Origin: an uncultured Bacteroidota bacterium
Lineage (GTDB): Bacteria; Bacteroidota; Bacteroidia; Flavobacteriales; Flavobacteriaceae
Direction: 5' to 3'
DNA length: 64,000 nt
NCBI GenBank assembly: GCA_902583445.1
Contig: CACHVZ010000002.1
Span: 1-64,000 of the forward strand
The notes under the pieces: generated by a model
Seen by the model: the letters and a program-made list of their open reading frames with translations, nothing else
What the model was told of the DNA's origin: nothing
Database searches by the model: none
Program-made: the position numbers and the translations under genes
Shown: piece by piece, positions 46,888 through 57,686 of the stretch
How the letters are laid out: every line of letters begins with the position of its first letter
Position numbering within the stretch: position 1 is the stretch's first letter

Positions 46888-49698
46888 GTGAAATACAATT
46901 TTCTAGAAATAGAAAAAAAATGGCAGAAATACTGGAGAGAGAACAAAACTTTTCAAGTAAGTATTTCTGAAAAACCAAAGTACTATGTCTTAGATATGTT
47001 CCCATATCCATCTGGTGCTGGTCTTCATGTAGGGCATCCTCTTGGATATATTGCCAGTGATATTTTTTCAAGATATAAGAGACATAAAGGTTTTAATGTA
47101 CTTCATCCTCAAGGCTATGACTCATTTGGTTTGCCAGCAGAGCAATATGCAATAAAAACAGGCCAGAATCCAAAAAAAACAACCCAAGAAAATATTGATA
47201 TGTATAGAAGGCAGCTGGACAGAATTGGTTTTTCATTTGATTGGTCAAGAGAAATAAGAACTTCTGAGCCAAATTACTATAAATGGACACAGTGGATCTT
47301 CACATTAATGTTTAATGCCTTCTACTGTAAAATTGATAATAAGGCAAAGAACATTAGTGAATTGATTAATTCCTTTGAAAAAGATGGTGATAATGAATAT
47401 AAAAATGAGTTAGAGAATCTAGACTATTCATTTTCAAATGAAGAATGGAAAAATTTTAACGATAAAATTAAATCAGATATTTTGATGAATTTTAGACTAG
47501 CCTATATTACTGATGGAGAGGTTAATTGGTGTGAGGAATTGGGAACTGTACTGGCAAATGATGAGATTATTAATGGAGTAAGTGAAAGGGGTGGATATCA
47601 TGTAACAAAAAGAAAAGTTAAACATTGGTGTCTAAGATTAAGTAAGTACTCAGATAGACTTTTAGAGGATTTAAGTAAAATTGACTGGCCAGAACCTTTA
47701 AAAGAAATGCAAAGAAATTGGATTGGTAAATCAAAAGGTGTTTCATTAAAATTCGAAGTTGAAAACTCTGAAAAAAAAATTGAAGTTTTTACAACTAGGC
47801 CTGACACTATTTTTGGAGTTTCATTTTTAACAATCGCACCTGAGTATGGAGACTTGTATGATATTTCTTTATCAAATAATAGAAAAGAAATTAAAGATTA
47901 TTTAGATGAAGTTTCAGTAAAGTCTGAAAGAGACAGACTATCAGATGTTAAATCTGTATCTGGAGTATTTTCTGGATCTTATGCAATCCATCCATTTTCT
48001 GGTAAAAAAATTCCAATATGGATTTCGGATTATGTGCTGGCGAGTTATGGAACTGGTGCAGTAATGGGAGTTCCAGCTGGTGATCAGAGAGATTATGACT
48101 TTGCAAAAAAGTTTAAACTAGATATTCCAAACATTTTTGATCAGATTGATATTTCAAAATCAGCTTTTTCTGAAAAGACAGGATTTAAATTAATCAACTC
48201 AGAATTTCTTAACGGTCATGATTATGAAACTTCACTAGAGATTATAATTAATAAAATTGAAGATAAAAAAATTGGAGAATCAAAAATTCAATATAAACTT
48301 AGAGATGCTATTTTTAGTAGGCAAAGATATTGGGGTGAGCCAATTCCTATTTACTATAAAAATGATATACCAAAAAATATAGAAGAAATATATCTTCCAT
48401 TAAACCTTCCTGAAGTAGACAATTTTTTACCAACCAAAAATGGTGATTCCCCTTTAGGTAATTCTGATGAATGGGCCTGGGATGAAAAAAATAAAAAGGT
48501 AACTCTTAATAGTAAAATTGATAATGTAAATGTTTTCCCACTAGAACTTAATACCATGCCTGGTTGGGCTGGAAGCTCATGGTATTTCTACAGGTATATG
48601 GACCCGAAAAATAATAATGAATTCATTTCTAATGCTTCTCAATATTATTGGTCTGATGTTGATGTTTATTTTGGAGGAAGTGAACATGCTACTGGACATT
48701 TACTTTACTCAAGATTTTATCAAAAATTTTTATTTGATTTAGGTTTTCTCCAAAAAGATGAATATGCTAAAAAGCTTGTTAACCAAGGAATGATTCTTGG
48801 TAACTCTGCATTTATTTATCGTAAGTCAGGTACTTCAGAATACTTCTCAAAAAATTTAATTAATAATATAAAAGTTGATAGAATAAGGATTGACATTAAA
48901 TATGTAAATACAGAAAATGAAGTTGAAATAGATGTTTTAAAAAAAGAAGATAAAGATTTTAATAATGCTTCTTTTCATTTTGATAATGGGAAATTTGAGT
49001 GTATTAGAGAGCAAGAAAAAATGTCTAAATCAAAATTTAATGTCGTGAATCCTGATGAAATATGTGATCAATATGGAGCTGATACATTAAGGATGTATGA
49101 AATGTTTTTAGGACCAATTGAGCAGTCCAAACCCTGGGATACAAGAGGTATATCAGGTGTTTATTCTTTTTTGAAAAGGTTTTGGAATCTTTTCTTTGAA
49201 GATGATAAATTAACTTTAACTGAAGATATACCTTCAGAAGAATCTTTAAAATCACTACATAAGACAATAAAAAAAATTACTGAAGACATTGAGAAGCTTA
49301 ATCTAAACACATGTATAAGTTCATTTATGATTTGTGTAAATGAACTTAGTGCATTAAAATGTAATAACAGATTAATACTTGAACAATTACTTGTTTTAAT
49401 TTCTCCTTTTGCACCTCATTTTGCTGAGGAACTTTGGAGTCAAATTGGGAATACAAAATCAATAATTGATGAAAAATATCCTGAATTTGACAAAAAATAC
49501 TTAATTGAGTCTGAAAAGAATTATCCAGTTTCTTTTAACGGTAAAACAAAATTTACCATAAACTTATCCCTGGAATTAGATTCTAACGAAATTGAGAAAA
49601 TTGTCTTATCTAATGAGAAAACAATATCAATCCTAAATAATGTAAGACCAAAGAAAGTTATTATAGTCCCTGGTAAAATCATTAATATAGTTGTATGA
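46888..49698 (+). CDS. leuS: Leucyl-tRNA synthetase (GTG start)
   Basis: YVLDMFPYPSGAGLHVGHPLGYIASDI (HIGH), editing domain VFTTRPDTIFGVSFL, EKMSKSKFNVVNPDEI (KMSKS). Confidence 0.97.
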   Translation: MKYNFLEIEKKWQKYWRENKTFQVSISEKPKYYVLDMFPYPSGAGLHVGHPLGYIASDIFSRYKRHKGFNVLHPQGYDSFGLPAEQYAIKTGQNPKKTTQENIDMYRRQLDRIGFSFDWSREIRTSEPNYYKWTQWIFTLMFNAFYCKIDNKAKNISELINSFEKDGDNEYKNELENLDYSFSNEEWKNFNDKIKSDILMNFRLAYITDGEVNWCEELGTVLANDEIINGVSERGGYHVTKRKVKHWCLRLSKYSDRLLEDLSKIDWPEPLKEMQRNWIGKSKGVSLKFEVENSEKKIEVFTTRPDTIFGVSFLTIAPEYGDLYDISLSNNRKEIKDYLDEVSVKSERDRLSDVKSVSGVFSGSYAIHPFSGKKIPIWISDYVLASYGTGAVMGVPAGDQRDYDFAKKFKLDIPNIFDQIDISKSAFSEKTGFKLINSEFLNGHDYETSLEIIINKIEDKKIGESKIQYKLRDAIFSRQRYWGEPIPIYYKNDIPKNIEEIYLPLNLPEVDNFLPTKNGDSPLGNSDEWAWDEKNKKVTLNSKIDNVNVFPLELNTMPGWAGSSWYFYRYMDPKNNNEFISNASQYYWSDVDVYFGGSEHATGHLLYSRFYQKFLFDLGFLQKDEYAKKLVNQGMILGNSAFIYRKSGTSEYFSKNLINNIKVDRIRIDIKYVNTENEVEIDVLKKEDKDFNNASFHFDNGKFECIREQEKMSKSKFNVVNPDEICDQYGADTLRMYEMFLGPIEQSKPWDTRGISGVYSFLKRFWNLFFEDDKLTLTEDIPSEESLKSLHKTIKKITEDIEKLNLNTCISSFMICVNELSALKCNNRLILEQLLVLISPFAPHFAEELWSQIGNTKSIIDEKYPEFDKKYLIESEKNYPVSFNGKTKFTINLSLELDSNEIEKIVLSNEKTISILNNVRPKKVIIVPGKIINIVV

Positions 49699-49952
49699 GA
49701 GATCCATTTCATGAATCAATTGGAATTATAGCTGCAATTCTCACAACCTCAGCATTTATACCGCAAGTTTATAAAATATATAAAGAGAAGAAAGCTCAAG
49801 GTGTTTCTCTTTTGATGTACTTAATAATGTTTGTAGGTGTTTTGCTATGGTTAGTATATGGAGTTTTAATAGGTAGCATTGCAATTATAGTAGCAAACAG
49901 TGTTACTGCTGTTCTTCAACTCTTTGTTATTATTTTTAAGTTAAAAAATTGA
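49695..49952 (+). CDS. SemiSWEET-type sugar transporter
   Basis: IGIIAAILTTSAFIPQVYKIYKEKKAQGVSLLMYLIMFVGVLLWLVYGVLIGSIAIIVANSVTAVLQ three-TM PQ-loop pattern. Confidence 0.88.
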   Translation: MRDPFHESIGIIAAILTTSAFIPQVYKIYKEKKAQGVSLLMYLIMFVGVLLWLVYGVLIGSIAIIVANSVTAVLQLFVIIFKLKN

Positions 49953-50002
49953 TAATATTTTTTTCAATTGAACTGTTTATTTAAATTTATAAAAAATTAA
50001 TT

Positions 50003-50713
50003 ATGGACCTACTATATTATTCTGACCTAAGTTATTTATACATTTTAATACCGATAATGTTGCTTAGCTTCTTTATTCAAAATAAGCTAAAGTCAAAATT
50101 TAAAAAATTCTCTCAACAAGCTTTATCAGCAAACTTATCTGGAAAAGAAATTGCTGAGAAAATGTTAAGTGATCATGGTATATATGATGTTAAAGTTATT
50201 TCTGTTAGAGGTCAGTTGACTGATCATTATAATCCCCAAAAAAAGACTGTTAATCTCAGCCAAGGTGTTTATAATGAAAGAAATGCTGCTGCTGCAGCTG
50301 TTGCTGCTCATGAGTGTGGTCATGCCGTTCAACATGCAAAAGGCTATGAATGGTTGCAGATGAGATCAGTATTAGTGCCAATGGTTGGAGTAACCTCAAA
50401 TCTTGGAATCTGGATTTTAATTTTAGGAGCTTTTTTAACACAGACATCTCCAGCTTTAGGCAGTGGTCTTGTTAGTTTGGGAATTTTGGGCTTTGCTTTT
50501 GGAACATTATTCAGTTTAGTAACACTTCCTGTTGAATTTGATGCTAGTAAGAGAGCAATATATTGGCTTGAAAGAAAAAGAATAGTAAATCAAAGAGAAC
50601 TTTTACAATCTAAAGAAGCCCTTAACTGGGCAGCAGGCACTTATGTAGTAGCTGCACTGGCTTCAATTGCTAACCTAGTATATCTATGGATGAGATTCGG
50701 TAGAAGAAATTAA
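50003..50713 (+). CDS. Zinc metallopeptidase (YugP-like, DUF2268/neutral metallopeptidase 2)
   Basis: AAVAAHECGHAVQHAKGYEWLQMRS (HExxH), multiple TMs, EFDASKRAIYWLE. Confidence 0.9.
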   Translation: MDLLYYSDLSYLYILIPIMLLSFFIQNKLKSKFKKFSQQALSANLSGKEIAEKMLSDHGIYDVKVISVRGQLTDHYNPQKKTVNLSQGVYNERNAAAAAVAAHECGHAVQHAKGYEWLQMRSVLVPMVGVTSNLGIWILILGAFLTQTSPALGSGLVSLGILGFAFGTLFSLVTLPVEFDASKRAIYWLERKRIVNQRELLQSKEALNWAAGTYVVAALASIANLVYLWMRFGRRN

Positions 50714-51444
50714 CCTTTTAAATATTTTTCAATTGCCATTAACATTGAAGGTGACATTTCAGTGGGTGCCTTGATATCAATTCTAAGATTTTTTCCAATT
50801 GCAGCCTCTTCAGTTGTATTTCCGTAAACAGCAATAAGAGTTTTATTTTGTTTAAAATCAGGAAAATTTTCAAACAGGGATTCTATACCTAATGGACTAA
50901 AAAAAACAAGTACATCATAGTAAACGTCACTTAAATCAGATAAATCTGAAATTACAGTTTTAAAAAGTTGTGCTCTCTGCCATGAAATATCAAATGAATC
51001 AAGTGTATTTACTATATCTGGATTAAGGCTACCAGAACTTGGAACTAAAAAGTTTTCTTTATGAAATTTAACAAATGTTGCTTCAAGATCTCTAAAACTA
51101 TTATTACCTACATATATTTTACGTTTTCTGTAAACCACATATTTTTGAAGATAATAAGCTACTGCCTCAGATTGGCAAAAATATTTAGTCTGATCTGGAA
51201 CTTTAAATCTCATTTCTTCAGTAATTCTAAAAAAGTGATCTACAGCATTTCTGCTTGTAAGAACAATGTTATGAAATCTAGAAAAATCAATTTTTTGAGC
51301 TCTTACTTCCTTTGCAATTAAACCTTCAACATGAATAAATGGCCTATAATCAACTTTGATCTTATACTTTCTATTTAGCCTAGAGTAAGGAGAATTTCCA
51401 TTAGTAGGTTCAGGTTGAGAAATAAGAATACTTTTAATACTCAT
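50710..51444 (-). CDS. hemD: Uroporphyrinogen-III synthase
   Basis: ILISQPEPTNGNSPYSRL, FHNIVLTSRNAVDHFFR, VLVFFSPLGIESLFENFP, IAVYGNTTEEAAIGKNLRIDIKAPTEMSPSMLMAIEKYL. Confidence 0.88.
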   Translation of the reverse strand: MSIKSILISQPEPTNGNSPYSRLNRKYKIKVDYRPFIHVEGLIAKEVRAQKIDFSRFHNIVLTSRNAVDHFFRITEEMRFKVPDQTKYFCQSEAVAYYLQKYVVYRKRKIYVGNNSFRDLEATFVKFHKENFLVPSSGSLNPDIVNTLDSFDISWQRAQLFKTVISDLSDLSDVYYDVLVFFSPLGIESLFENFPDFKQNKTLIAVYGNTTEEAAIGKNLRIDIKAPTEMSPSMLMAIEKYLKG

Positions 51445-51450
51445 ATTTAC

Positions 51451-52140
51451 TTATTTTAAGGGAATAACAGAATATAACCATATCCAAGGGGCAAGTTTGA
51501 AGGCACAAAGATACAAAATAAAATACATTACTTCTTTTAAATCAATTTTTACGAAATAGCTTAAATAGTTCTTTGTTTGAAAAATAAAATGAAAAAATAA
51601 TAATAATAAAAATGATTTAAATAGATAATTGATTTCGTAGGAGGGATTTAAATTATATATTACAAAATTAAGAAACATCAATAATCCAATAATAACATTT
51701 ATAATAAAGTTTTTATAAAATATAAGCTTGAGCTTAAAGCTTATAAATAATTCTAAAACAAATCTGATTACTAAAAATCTTATGAAAAGAGTAATCATTA
51801 TGAGTAAATTAAAATTAAAATAACTCATAAATAAATCATAACTAATTTTATTTGACTTGAGGCCCCCACCTTCATGCCAAGCTCCATAATACGAAATAAT
51901 CACACCATTAATAAGTAAAAAAAAGAATATGTGGAAATAGTGAAAATAATTAATTAATGATGTCCCTGAGCTTGAAACACTAAGGTCATCAGAATTGTAT
52001 GGTAAGAAAATATTACGAAAGTGATAACCAAAACTTCTAAATAAATAAACTAATTTTACTCTTTGAAATATTTGAAATAAATAAAATACCAATAATAAAA
52101 TTAGAATAAATAAACTGCTTAAAGCTTGATTTTGAATCAT
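51451..52140 (-). CDS. DUF4271 membrane protein
   Basis: Multi-TM protein adjacent to hemD, typical Bacteroidetes arrangement. Confidence 0.7.
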   Translation of the reverse strand: MIQNQALSSLFILILLLVFYLFQIFQRVKLVYLFRSFGYHFRNIFLPYNSDDLSVSSSGTSLINYFHYFHIFFFLLINGVIISYYGAWHEGGGLKSNKISYDLFMSYFNFNLLIMITLFIRFLVIRFVLELFISFKLKLIFYKNFIINVIIGLLMFLNFVIYNLNPSYEINYLFKSFLLLLFFHFIFQTKNYLSYFVKIDLKEVMYFILYLCAFKLAPWIWLYSVIPLK

Positions 52141-52176
52141 ATTTAAAACAAAATTATAGAATAACTACTATAAATA

Positions 52177-52899
52177 ATGAAATACAATAGTTTAATTATT
52201 ATACCTACATACAATGAAGCAGAAAATATTGAGTTAATAATTAATAAAATTATTAGCATTGATAATTCTAATGACGTGCTTGTTGTTGATGATAATTCTC
52301 CTGATGGAACCTCTGAAATAGTAAACAATTTAAACAACATTCATGATAGCAGAGTATTTCTTATAAAAAGAGATAAAAAATCTGGACTAGGTTCTGCTTA
52401 TAGGACTGGATTTAAATGGGCACTTGACAATAAATATTCTTATATCTTTCAAATGGACGCTGATATGTCACATGACCCAAATGAGATTAAGAACCTTAAA
52501 ATTCAATTAACTCAAAATAAATATGATTTTGTTATCGGATCAAGATATATTGAGGGTGTTAGTGTTGTCAACTGGCCTCTGTCTAGAATATTTCTTTCAT
52601 ATTTTGCAAACTTATATGTAAGGTCAATTACTTGTATGCCTGTAAAAGATGCAACTTCCGGTTTTGTTGGTTACACTAAAAAAGCACTAAATTCAATTGA
52701 ATTAAGTGAAATAAAATTCAATGGATATGCATTTCAAATTGAAATGAAATTTAAACTTTGGAAAAAAAATTTTAAATTAAAAGAGCATCAAATAATTTTT
52801 GTCAACAGAAAATTAGGTAAATCAAAAATGAATCAGAGTATAATTTTTGAGGCAATTTTTGGAGTTATTAAATTAAAAATTAATTCTTTTTTTAAGTAA
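52177..52899 (+). CDS. Polyprenol monophosphomannose synthase-like GT2
   Basis: LIIIPTYNEAENIELIINKI, LVVDDNSPDGTSEIV, FQMDADMSHDPNEI, GSRYIEG. Confidence 0.9.
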   Translation: MKYNSLIIIPTYNEAENIELIINKIISIDNSNDVLVVDDNSPDGTSEIVNNLNNIHDSRVFLIKRDKKSGLGSAYRTGFKWALDNKYSYIFQMDADMSHDPNEIKNLKIQLTQNKYDFVIGSRYIEGVSVVNWPLSRIFLSYFANLYVRSITCMPVKDATSGFVGYTKKALNSIELSEIKFNGYAFQIEMKFKLWKKNFKLKEHQIIFVNRKLGKSKMNQSIIFEAIFGVIKLKINSFFK

Positions 52900-52900
52900 A

Positions 52901-54238
52901 ATGGGTAAACTATTAATAAAAAATGCAACCATAATTAATGAAGGAAATAGATTATATGAAGATATACTAATCGAAGGTGATTTAATTGCCTCGATATCTA
53001 AAAAGATACAGATTGATTCAGATACTCAAGTAATTGACGCTCATGGATTAATTCTTATTCCTGGAATGATTGATGATCAAGTGCATTTTAGAGAACCTGG
53101 ACTTACACATAAAGGAAATATTTTATCTGAATCGAAAGCTGCTATTGCAGGAGGTGTTACTTCATATATAGAAATGCCAAATACAAGTCCTAATACTACA
53201 ACAATTCAGGAGTTCAACAAAAAGATAAGTATTGCATCAATAAATTCATACTCTAATTTCTCTTTTATGTTTGGAGGTACAAATGATAATCTAGATGAAA
53301 TTAAAAAAATAGACCCTACTGAAGTTGCTGGTATCAAACTGTTTCTTGGCTCATCAACAGGAAAAATGTTAATAGATAATTTAAATTCTATTGAAAAAAT
53401 TTTTTCATCAACATCTCTGCCAATATCTGCTCATTGTGAAGATGAGCAAACAATTAGAAATAACTCAAAAAAATATAAAGAAATCTATGGTGAAGATGTT
53501 CCTATGGAGTTTCACCCCAAGATTAGAAGCGAAGAGGCATGTTATAAAAGTTCGAAATATGCCGTTGATCTAGCTAAAAAAACTGGAGCTAGGCTAAATG
53601 TCTTTCATATTTCTACAAGAAAAGAACTTGATCTATTTGAAAATAAACTATCTGTTGATCAAAAGAAATTAACTGCTGAAGTTTGTGCTCATCATTTATG
53701 GTTTACTGATAAAGACTATAAAAAAATGGGGTCAAAAATTAAATGGAATCCTGCCATAAAATCTCAAAGTGATAAAGATGCACTTTGGAATGCAATAAAA
53801 GAGGACAAGATAGACATTATAGCTTCAGATCATGCACCTCATACAGAAGTTGAAAAAGAAAACAGTTACTTTAACTGTCCTTCTGGAGGACCTATGGTTC
53901 AACATACAATTTTATCTTTACTTGAGGAATCACCAAAGTATGGAGTAAGCGTTGAAAAAATTGTAGAAAAAATTGCTCACAACCCATCAAAGATTTTTAA
54001 AATTAAAAAAAGAGGTTTTATCAAAGAGGGATATTATGCAGATATAGTGCTAGTAGATCCTAATTCTCCAACTTTAGTCTCAAAAAAATCTCTACTTTAT
54101 AAATGTGGGTGGTCACCGTTTGAAGGTGTAACTTTTAGCTCATCCATTCATTCAACTATTTTAAATGGAAGAGTTGTATATTCCAATGGAGTAGTAAATG
54201 AAACTCCAAATGGTAAAAAACTTGTATTTGACCGATGA
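52901..54238 (+). CDS. pyrC: Dihydroorotase
   Basis: LILIPGMIDDQVHFREPGLTHKGNI, ISAHCEDEQTI, LNVFHISTRKEL, IIASDHAPHT. Confidence 0.92.
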   Translation: MGKLLIKNATIINEGNRLYEDILIEGDLIASISKKIQIDSDTQVIDAHGLILIPGMIDDQVHFREPGLTHKGNILSESKAAIAGGVTSYIEMPNTSPNTTTIQEFNKKISIASINSYSNFSFMFGGTNDNLDEIKKIDPTEVAGIKLFLGSSTGKMLIDNLNSIEKIFSSTSLPISAHCEDEQTIRNNSKKYKEIYGEDVPMEFHPKIRSEEACYKSSKYAVDLAKKTGARLNVFHISTRKELDLFENKLSVDQKKLTAEVCAHHLWFTDKDYKKMGSKIKWNPAIKSQSDKDALWNAIKEDKIDIIASDHAPHTEVEKENSYFNCPSGGPMVQHTILSLLEESPKYGVSVEKIVEKIAHNPSKIFKIKKRGFIKEGYYADIVLVDPNSPTLVSKKSLLYKCGWSPFEGVTFSSSIHSTILNGRVVYSNGVVNETPNGKKLVFDR

Positions 54239-54558
54239 AAAAATATATATTGATACTTATTACACTATTTTTTGGGTGTTCTGATGATATTCCTAATAAT
54301 TTAATTAGTAAGAAAAAAATGGAAAATATTATTTTTGATATTGTAATTTTAAACTCATCAAGTGGTCTTGATTATAAAATTGATAAAAGTTTCGTAGGAG
54401 ATGAATTAATTTACAAAAAATATAATATTGATAGTATTCAGTTTTATGAAAGTGAGTTATACTACTCAAGATATCCTAAAATACAATATGAAATATACTC
54501 TAACGTTAAGCTAAGAATTATAAAGTCTATTGATAGTTTAAAAAATAGTAGCCAATGA
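54235..54558 (+). CDS. DUF4296 lipoprotein
   Basis: Lipobox LFFGC; ENIIFDIVILNSSSG...YKKYNIDSIQFYESELYYSRYP; between pyrC and tyrS. Confidence 0.7.
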   Translation: MKKYILILITLFFGCSDDIPNNLISKKKMENIIFDIVILNSSSGLDYKIDKSFVGDELIYKKYNIDSIQFYESELYYSRYPKIQYEIYSNVKLRIIKSIDSLKNSSQ

Positions 54559-55850
54559 AAAAAGATTTTATAAAAGAATTAAAATGGAGAGGAATGCTAC
54601 ATGACATGATTCCTGGAACTGAAGAACATTTAGAGAAAAATAAAACAATTGGTTATATTGGATTTGATCCAACTTCTGACTCACTCCATATTGGAAGTTT
54701 AGTTCCAATTTTTATACTAAAACATTTCCAAAATCACGGACATACCCCTATTGTTTTACTTGGTGGGGCTACTGGCATGATTGGTGATCCCTCCGGTAAA
54801 TCTGACGAAAGAAATTTACTTGATAAAGAGGTGCTAGATTTTAATGAAAAAAAACTAACTAAACAATTTGAAAAATTTTTAGATTTTAAATCAAATAAAT
54901 CAAACAAGGCCATTTTGGTTAATAATTATAACTGGATGAAAAAGTTCTCTATTATTGATTTTTCTAGGGATATTGGAAAACATATAACAGTTAATTACAT
55001 GATGGCCAAAGAGTCAGTAAAAAAAAGAATTTCAAAAGATACGACTCAAGGAATGTCCTTTACTGAATTTACCTATCAACTTATTCAAGGCTATGACTTT
55101 CTTCATTTATATAAAGAAATGAAATGTATGCTACAGATGGGAGGAAGTGATCAATGGGGAAATATAACTACAGGAACCGAATTGATTAAAAGAAAAGAAA
55201 ATAAAAAGGTTTTTGCTATGACATGTCCTCTAATTAAAAAATCAGATGGATCAAAATTTGGTAAGTCAGAGGGGGGAAACATATGGTTAGATAAAGAAAA
55301 AACATCTGTTTATAAGTTTTATCAGTATTGGTTAAATATATCCGATGAAGATGCAGTCAATTATATTAAAGTTTTTACTTTTCTTAGTGAGCATGAAATT
55401 GGAGATTTAATTAATGAACACCAAAAAGATAAGTCAAAAAGACTTCTTCAGAATAAGATTGCAGACTCTATTACATCAATGGTTCATAGTGAAGATGATT
55501 TGCTGAATGCAGTAAAAGCATCAAAGGTGCTTTTTGGAAAATCAAGTAAAGAAGATTTAGAATCTTTAGATGAGAATACTTTTAATGAAATTTTTGATGG
55601 TGTACCTAGCTCATCAATTGACTCTAAAGAACTTGCTAAAGGAATAAATATTGACATTTTATTGGCAAAGTATACTAATTTTTTAAAATCAATGGGTGAG
55701 GCCAGAAGATCTATAAAAGAAAATTCTATTTCTGTAAATAAAATCAAAGTATCTGAAAATACTTTAGTCTCAAATAAAGATTTAATTAACAATAAATATC
55801 TGCTACTTCAAAGGGGACGAAAAAACTGTTATTTAGTTATTGTTAAGTAA
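54555..55850 (+). CDS. tyrS: Tyrosyl-tRNA synthetase
   Basis: GFDPTSDSLHIGSLVPIFIL (HIGH), MLQMGGSDQWGNITTG, KSDGSKFGKSEGGNIW (KMSKS-like), C-terminal S4 domain. Confidence 0.96.
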   Translation: MKKDFIKELKWRGMLHDMIPGTEEHLEKNKTIGYIGFDPTSDSLHIGSLVPIFILKHFQNHGHTPIVLLGGATGMIGDPSGKSDERNLLDKEVLDFNEKKLTKQFEKFLDFKSNKSNKAILVNNYNWMKKFSIIDFSRDIGKHITVNYMMAKESVKKRISKDTTQGMSFTEFTYQLIQGYDFLHLYKEMKCMLQMGGSDQWGNITTGTELIKRKENKKVFAMTCPLIKKSDGSKFGKSEGGNIWLDKEKTSVYKFYQYWLNISDEDAVNYIKVFTFLSEHEIGDLINEHQKDKSKRLLQNKIADSITSMVHSEDDLLNAVKASKVLFGKSSKEDLESLDENTFNEIFDGVPSSSIDSKELAKGINIDILLAKYTNFLKSMGEARRSIKENSISVNKIKVSENTLVSNKDLINNKYLLLQRGRKNCYLVIVK

Positions 55851-55921
55851 TCATTTCATGAAAATTAATTTTTTTTTTCAAATTAAGTTTAAATCGATTA
55901 ATTCACTAAATTGAATTACTT

Positions 55922-56611
55922 ATGAAAAAAGGTGATATAAAAATACTATGTGTTGACGATGAGCCAGATATTTTAGAAATTCTTAAATATAACTTAACAA
56001 ACGAAGGATATAATGTTTTAACTGCAGTTGATGGAAAATCTGCGATTGAAATAGCGTATAATTTAAATCCAAATCTAATAATTATGGATGTAATGATGCC
56101 TATCATGGATGGAATTGCAGCCTGTGAAAAACTTAGGTCCGATGATAAATTTAATGATACAATAATTATGTTTCTTACCGCAAGAGGAGAAGATTATTCT
56201 CATGTTGCCGCTTATGATGCTGGAGCTGATGATTATGTGACCAAACCTGTGAAACCTAAAGTACTAGTTTCTAAAGTCAAAGGTCTTCTAAGAAGATTAA
56301 AAAAAGTTATTGCCAATGATATTAACGAAATAGTATTTGATAATATTAAAATAGATAGGGAAAAGTATAAAGTTTATATGTCAGATAAAGTATTAAATCT
56401 TCCAAGAAAGGAATTTGAATTGCTTTATCTTCTTGCTGCTAAACCTGATAAAGTTTTTAAGAGGGAAAAAATAATGGAGACAGTCTGGGGAAGTGAAGTT
56501 GTTGTTGGAGATAGAACAATTGATGTACACATAAGAAAATTAAGAGAAAAAGTAGGGGACAAGTATTTTAAAACTGTTAAGGGTGTAGGATATAAGTTTG
56601 TAATTGAATAA
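55922..56611 (+). CDS. OmpR/PhoB-family response regulator
   Basis: ILCVDDEPDILEIL, LIIMDVMMPIMDG (Asp), YVTKPVKPKVL, winged-helix VWGSEVVVGDRTIDVHIRKLREKVG. Confidence 0.95.
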   Translation: MKKGDIKILCVDDEPDILEILKYNLTNEGYNVLTAVDGKSAIEIAYNLNPNLIIMDVMMPIMDGIAACEKLRSDDKFNDTIIMFLTARGEDYSHVAAYDAGADDYVTKPVKPKVLVSKVKGLLRRLKKVIANDINEIVFDNIKIDREKYKVYMSDKVLNLPRKEFELLYLLAAKPDKVFKREKIMETVWGSEVVVGDRTIDVHIRKLREKVGDKYFKTVKGVGYKFVIE

Positions 56612-57669
56612 TGCTTTCTTTTTTTAAGCTATCATATAACCCACAAGCTTTTAGAGCCTCTTTAATCTTAACTTTATGTGCATTTCTCTTAGATTTTTTA
56701 TTCTTTCACTTAATTATATCATCAAATTTTGAAGGATTTAACCAGTTACTCCTTTCTATTGCGTATTATTTAATTCTTTTTTTTATAATACGTTATACAC
56801 TTGAAATATACATAAGACTTTACATAGAAACGGGAGTTAAGAAAGTTTTAGATGAGTTAAATGAAGAAATTCTAAAAGATGGTTATAATGAAAAAAATCT
56901 TGAAAAATTAACTCTTGATTTGATTCAGAAAGCTAGAGAGAGGACCTCTGAAATAAATGTTTTAAAGGATCAAGATAGTTATAGAAGAGAGTTTCTTGGA
57001 AATATTTCACATGAATTAAAAACCCCTCTATTTACGATTCAAGGTTATATACTGACTCTAGTTGAGGGAGCTATCAGAGACAAGAAAGTTAGAGATAAAT
57101 ATCTAAAAAGAGCTGCAAAAGGGGTTGAAAGATTAATTGCAATTGTTAAAGATCTAGACCTCATTACACAATTTGAATCAGGTATTAAAACTGTTGATAA
57201 ATCAGACTTTAATGTTTTTGATTTAATTGATAATGTGTTTGAATTAATGGAATTTGAATCTGAAAAAAATACTATTTCTCTAAACTATGATAAAGATTAC
57301 TCAGAGCTAATTTTTGTTAATGCTGATCAAGAAAGAATATTGCAAGTTTTAACTAATCTTGTTGTTAATTCATTGAAATATGGTATAAAAAATGGTTTTA
57401 CTAAAGTTTCTGTTGAAGATTTTAATAAAGATAAGATATTAGTAAAAGTCTCTGACAATGGCGAAGGTATTGACGAACATCATCTTCCTAGACTTTTTGA
57501 GAGATTTTATCGAATTGATAAAAATCGTTCTAGAAAAAAAGGTGGATCTGGTTTAGGTCTTTCAATTGTTAAGCATATAATTGAAGCTCATCAAGAACAA
57601 ATATTTGTTAAGAGTAAGGTTGGTGTTGGCACTGAATTTTCCTTTACACTTCAAAAATCTAACTCTTAA
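56611..57669 (+). CDS. PhoR-like sensor histidine kinase
   Basis: FLGNISHELKTPLFTIQGYI (H-box), VLTNLVVNSLKYG (N), VSDNGEGIDEHHLPRLFERFYR, GGSGLGLSIVKHIIEAH. Confidence 0.95.
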   Translation: MLSFFKLSYNPQAFRASLILTLCAFLLDFLFFHLIISSNFEGFNQLLLSIAYYLILFFIIRYTLEIYIRLYIETGVKKVLDELNEEILKDGYNEKNLEKLTLDLIQKARERTSEINVLKDQDSYRREFLGNISHELKTPLFTIQGYILTLVEGAIRDKKVRDKYLKRAAKGVERLIAIVKDLDLITQFESGIKTVDKSDFNVFDLIDNVFELMEFESEKNTISLNYDKDYSELIFVNADQERILQVLTNLVVNSLKYGIKNGFTKVSVEDFNKDKILVKVSDNGEGIDEHHLPRLFERFYRIDKNRSRKKGGSGLGLSIVKHIIEAHQEQIFVKSKVGVGTEFSFTLQKSNS

Positions 57670-57686
57670 ATTCTTTGTTTAAGTAA

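Noticed and set aside
46888-49698. Unusual insertions in LeuRS (e.g. after KIDNKAKNISELINSFEKDGDNEYKNELENLDYSF and around MILGNSAFIYRKSG)
   Set aside because: They match what I recall of normal Bacteroidetes LeuRS architecture; catalytic motifs are intact, so not considered novel.
55850-55921. Possible terminator (TGAAAATTAATTTTTTTTTTCA) after tyrS
   Set aside because: Purely A/T stem with no GC content; in a genome this AT-rich it cannot be separated from chance.
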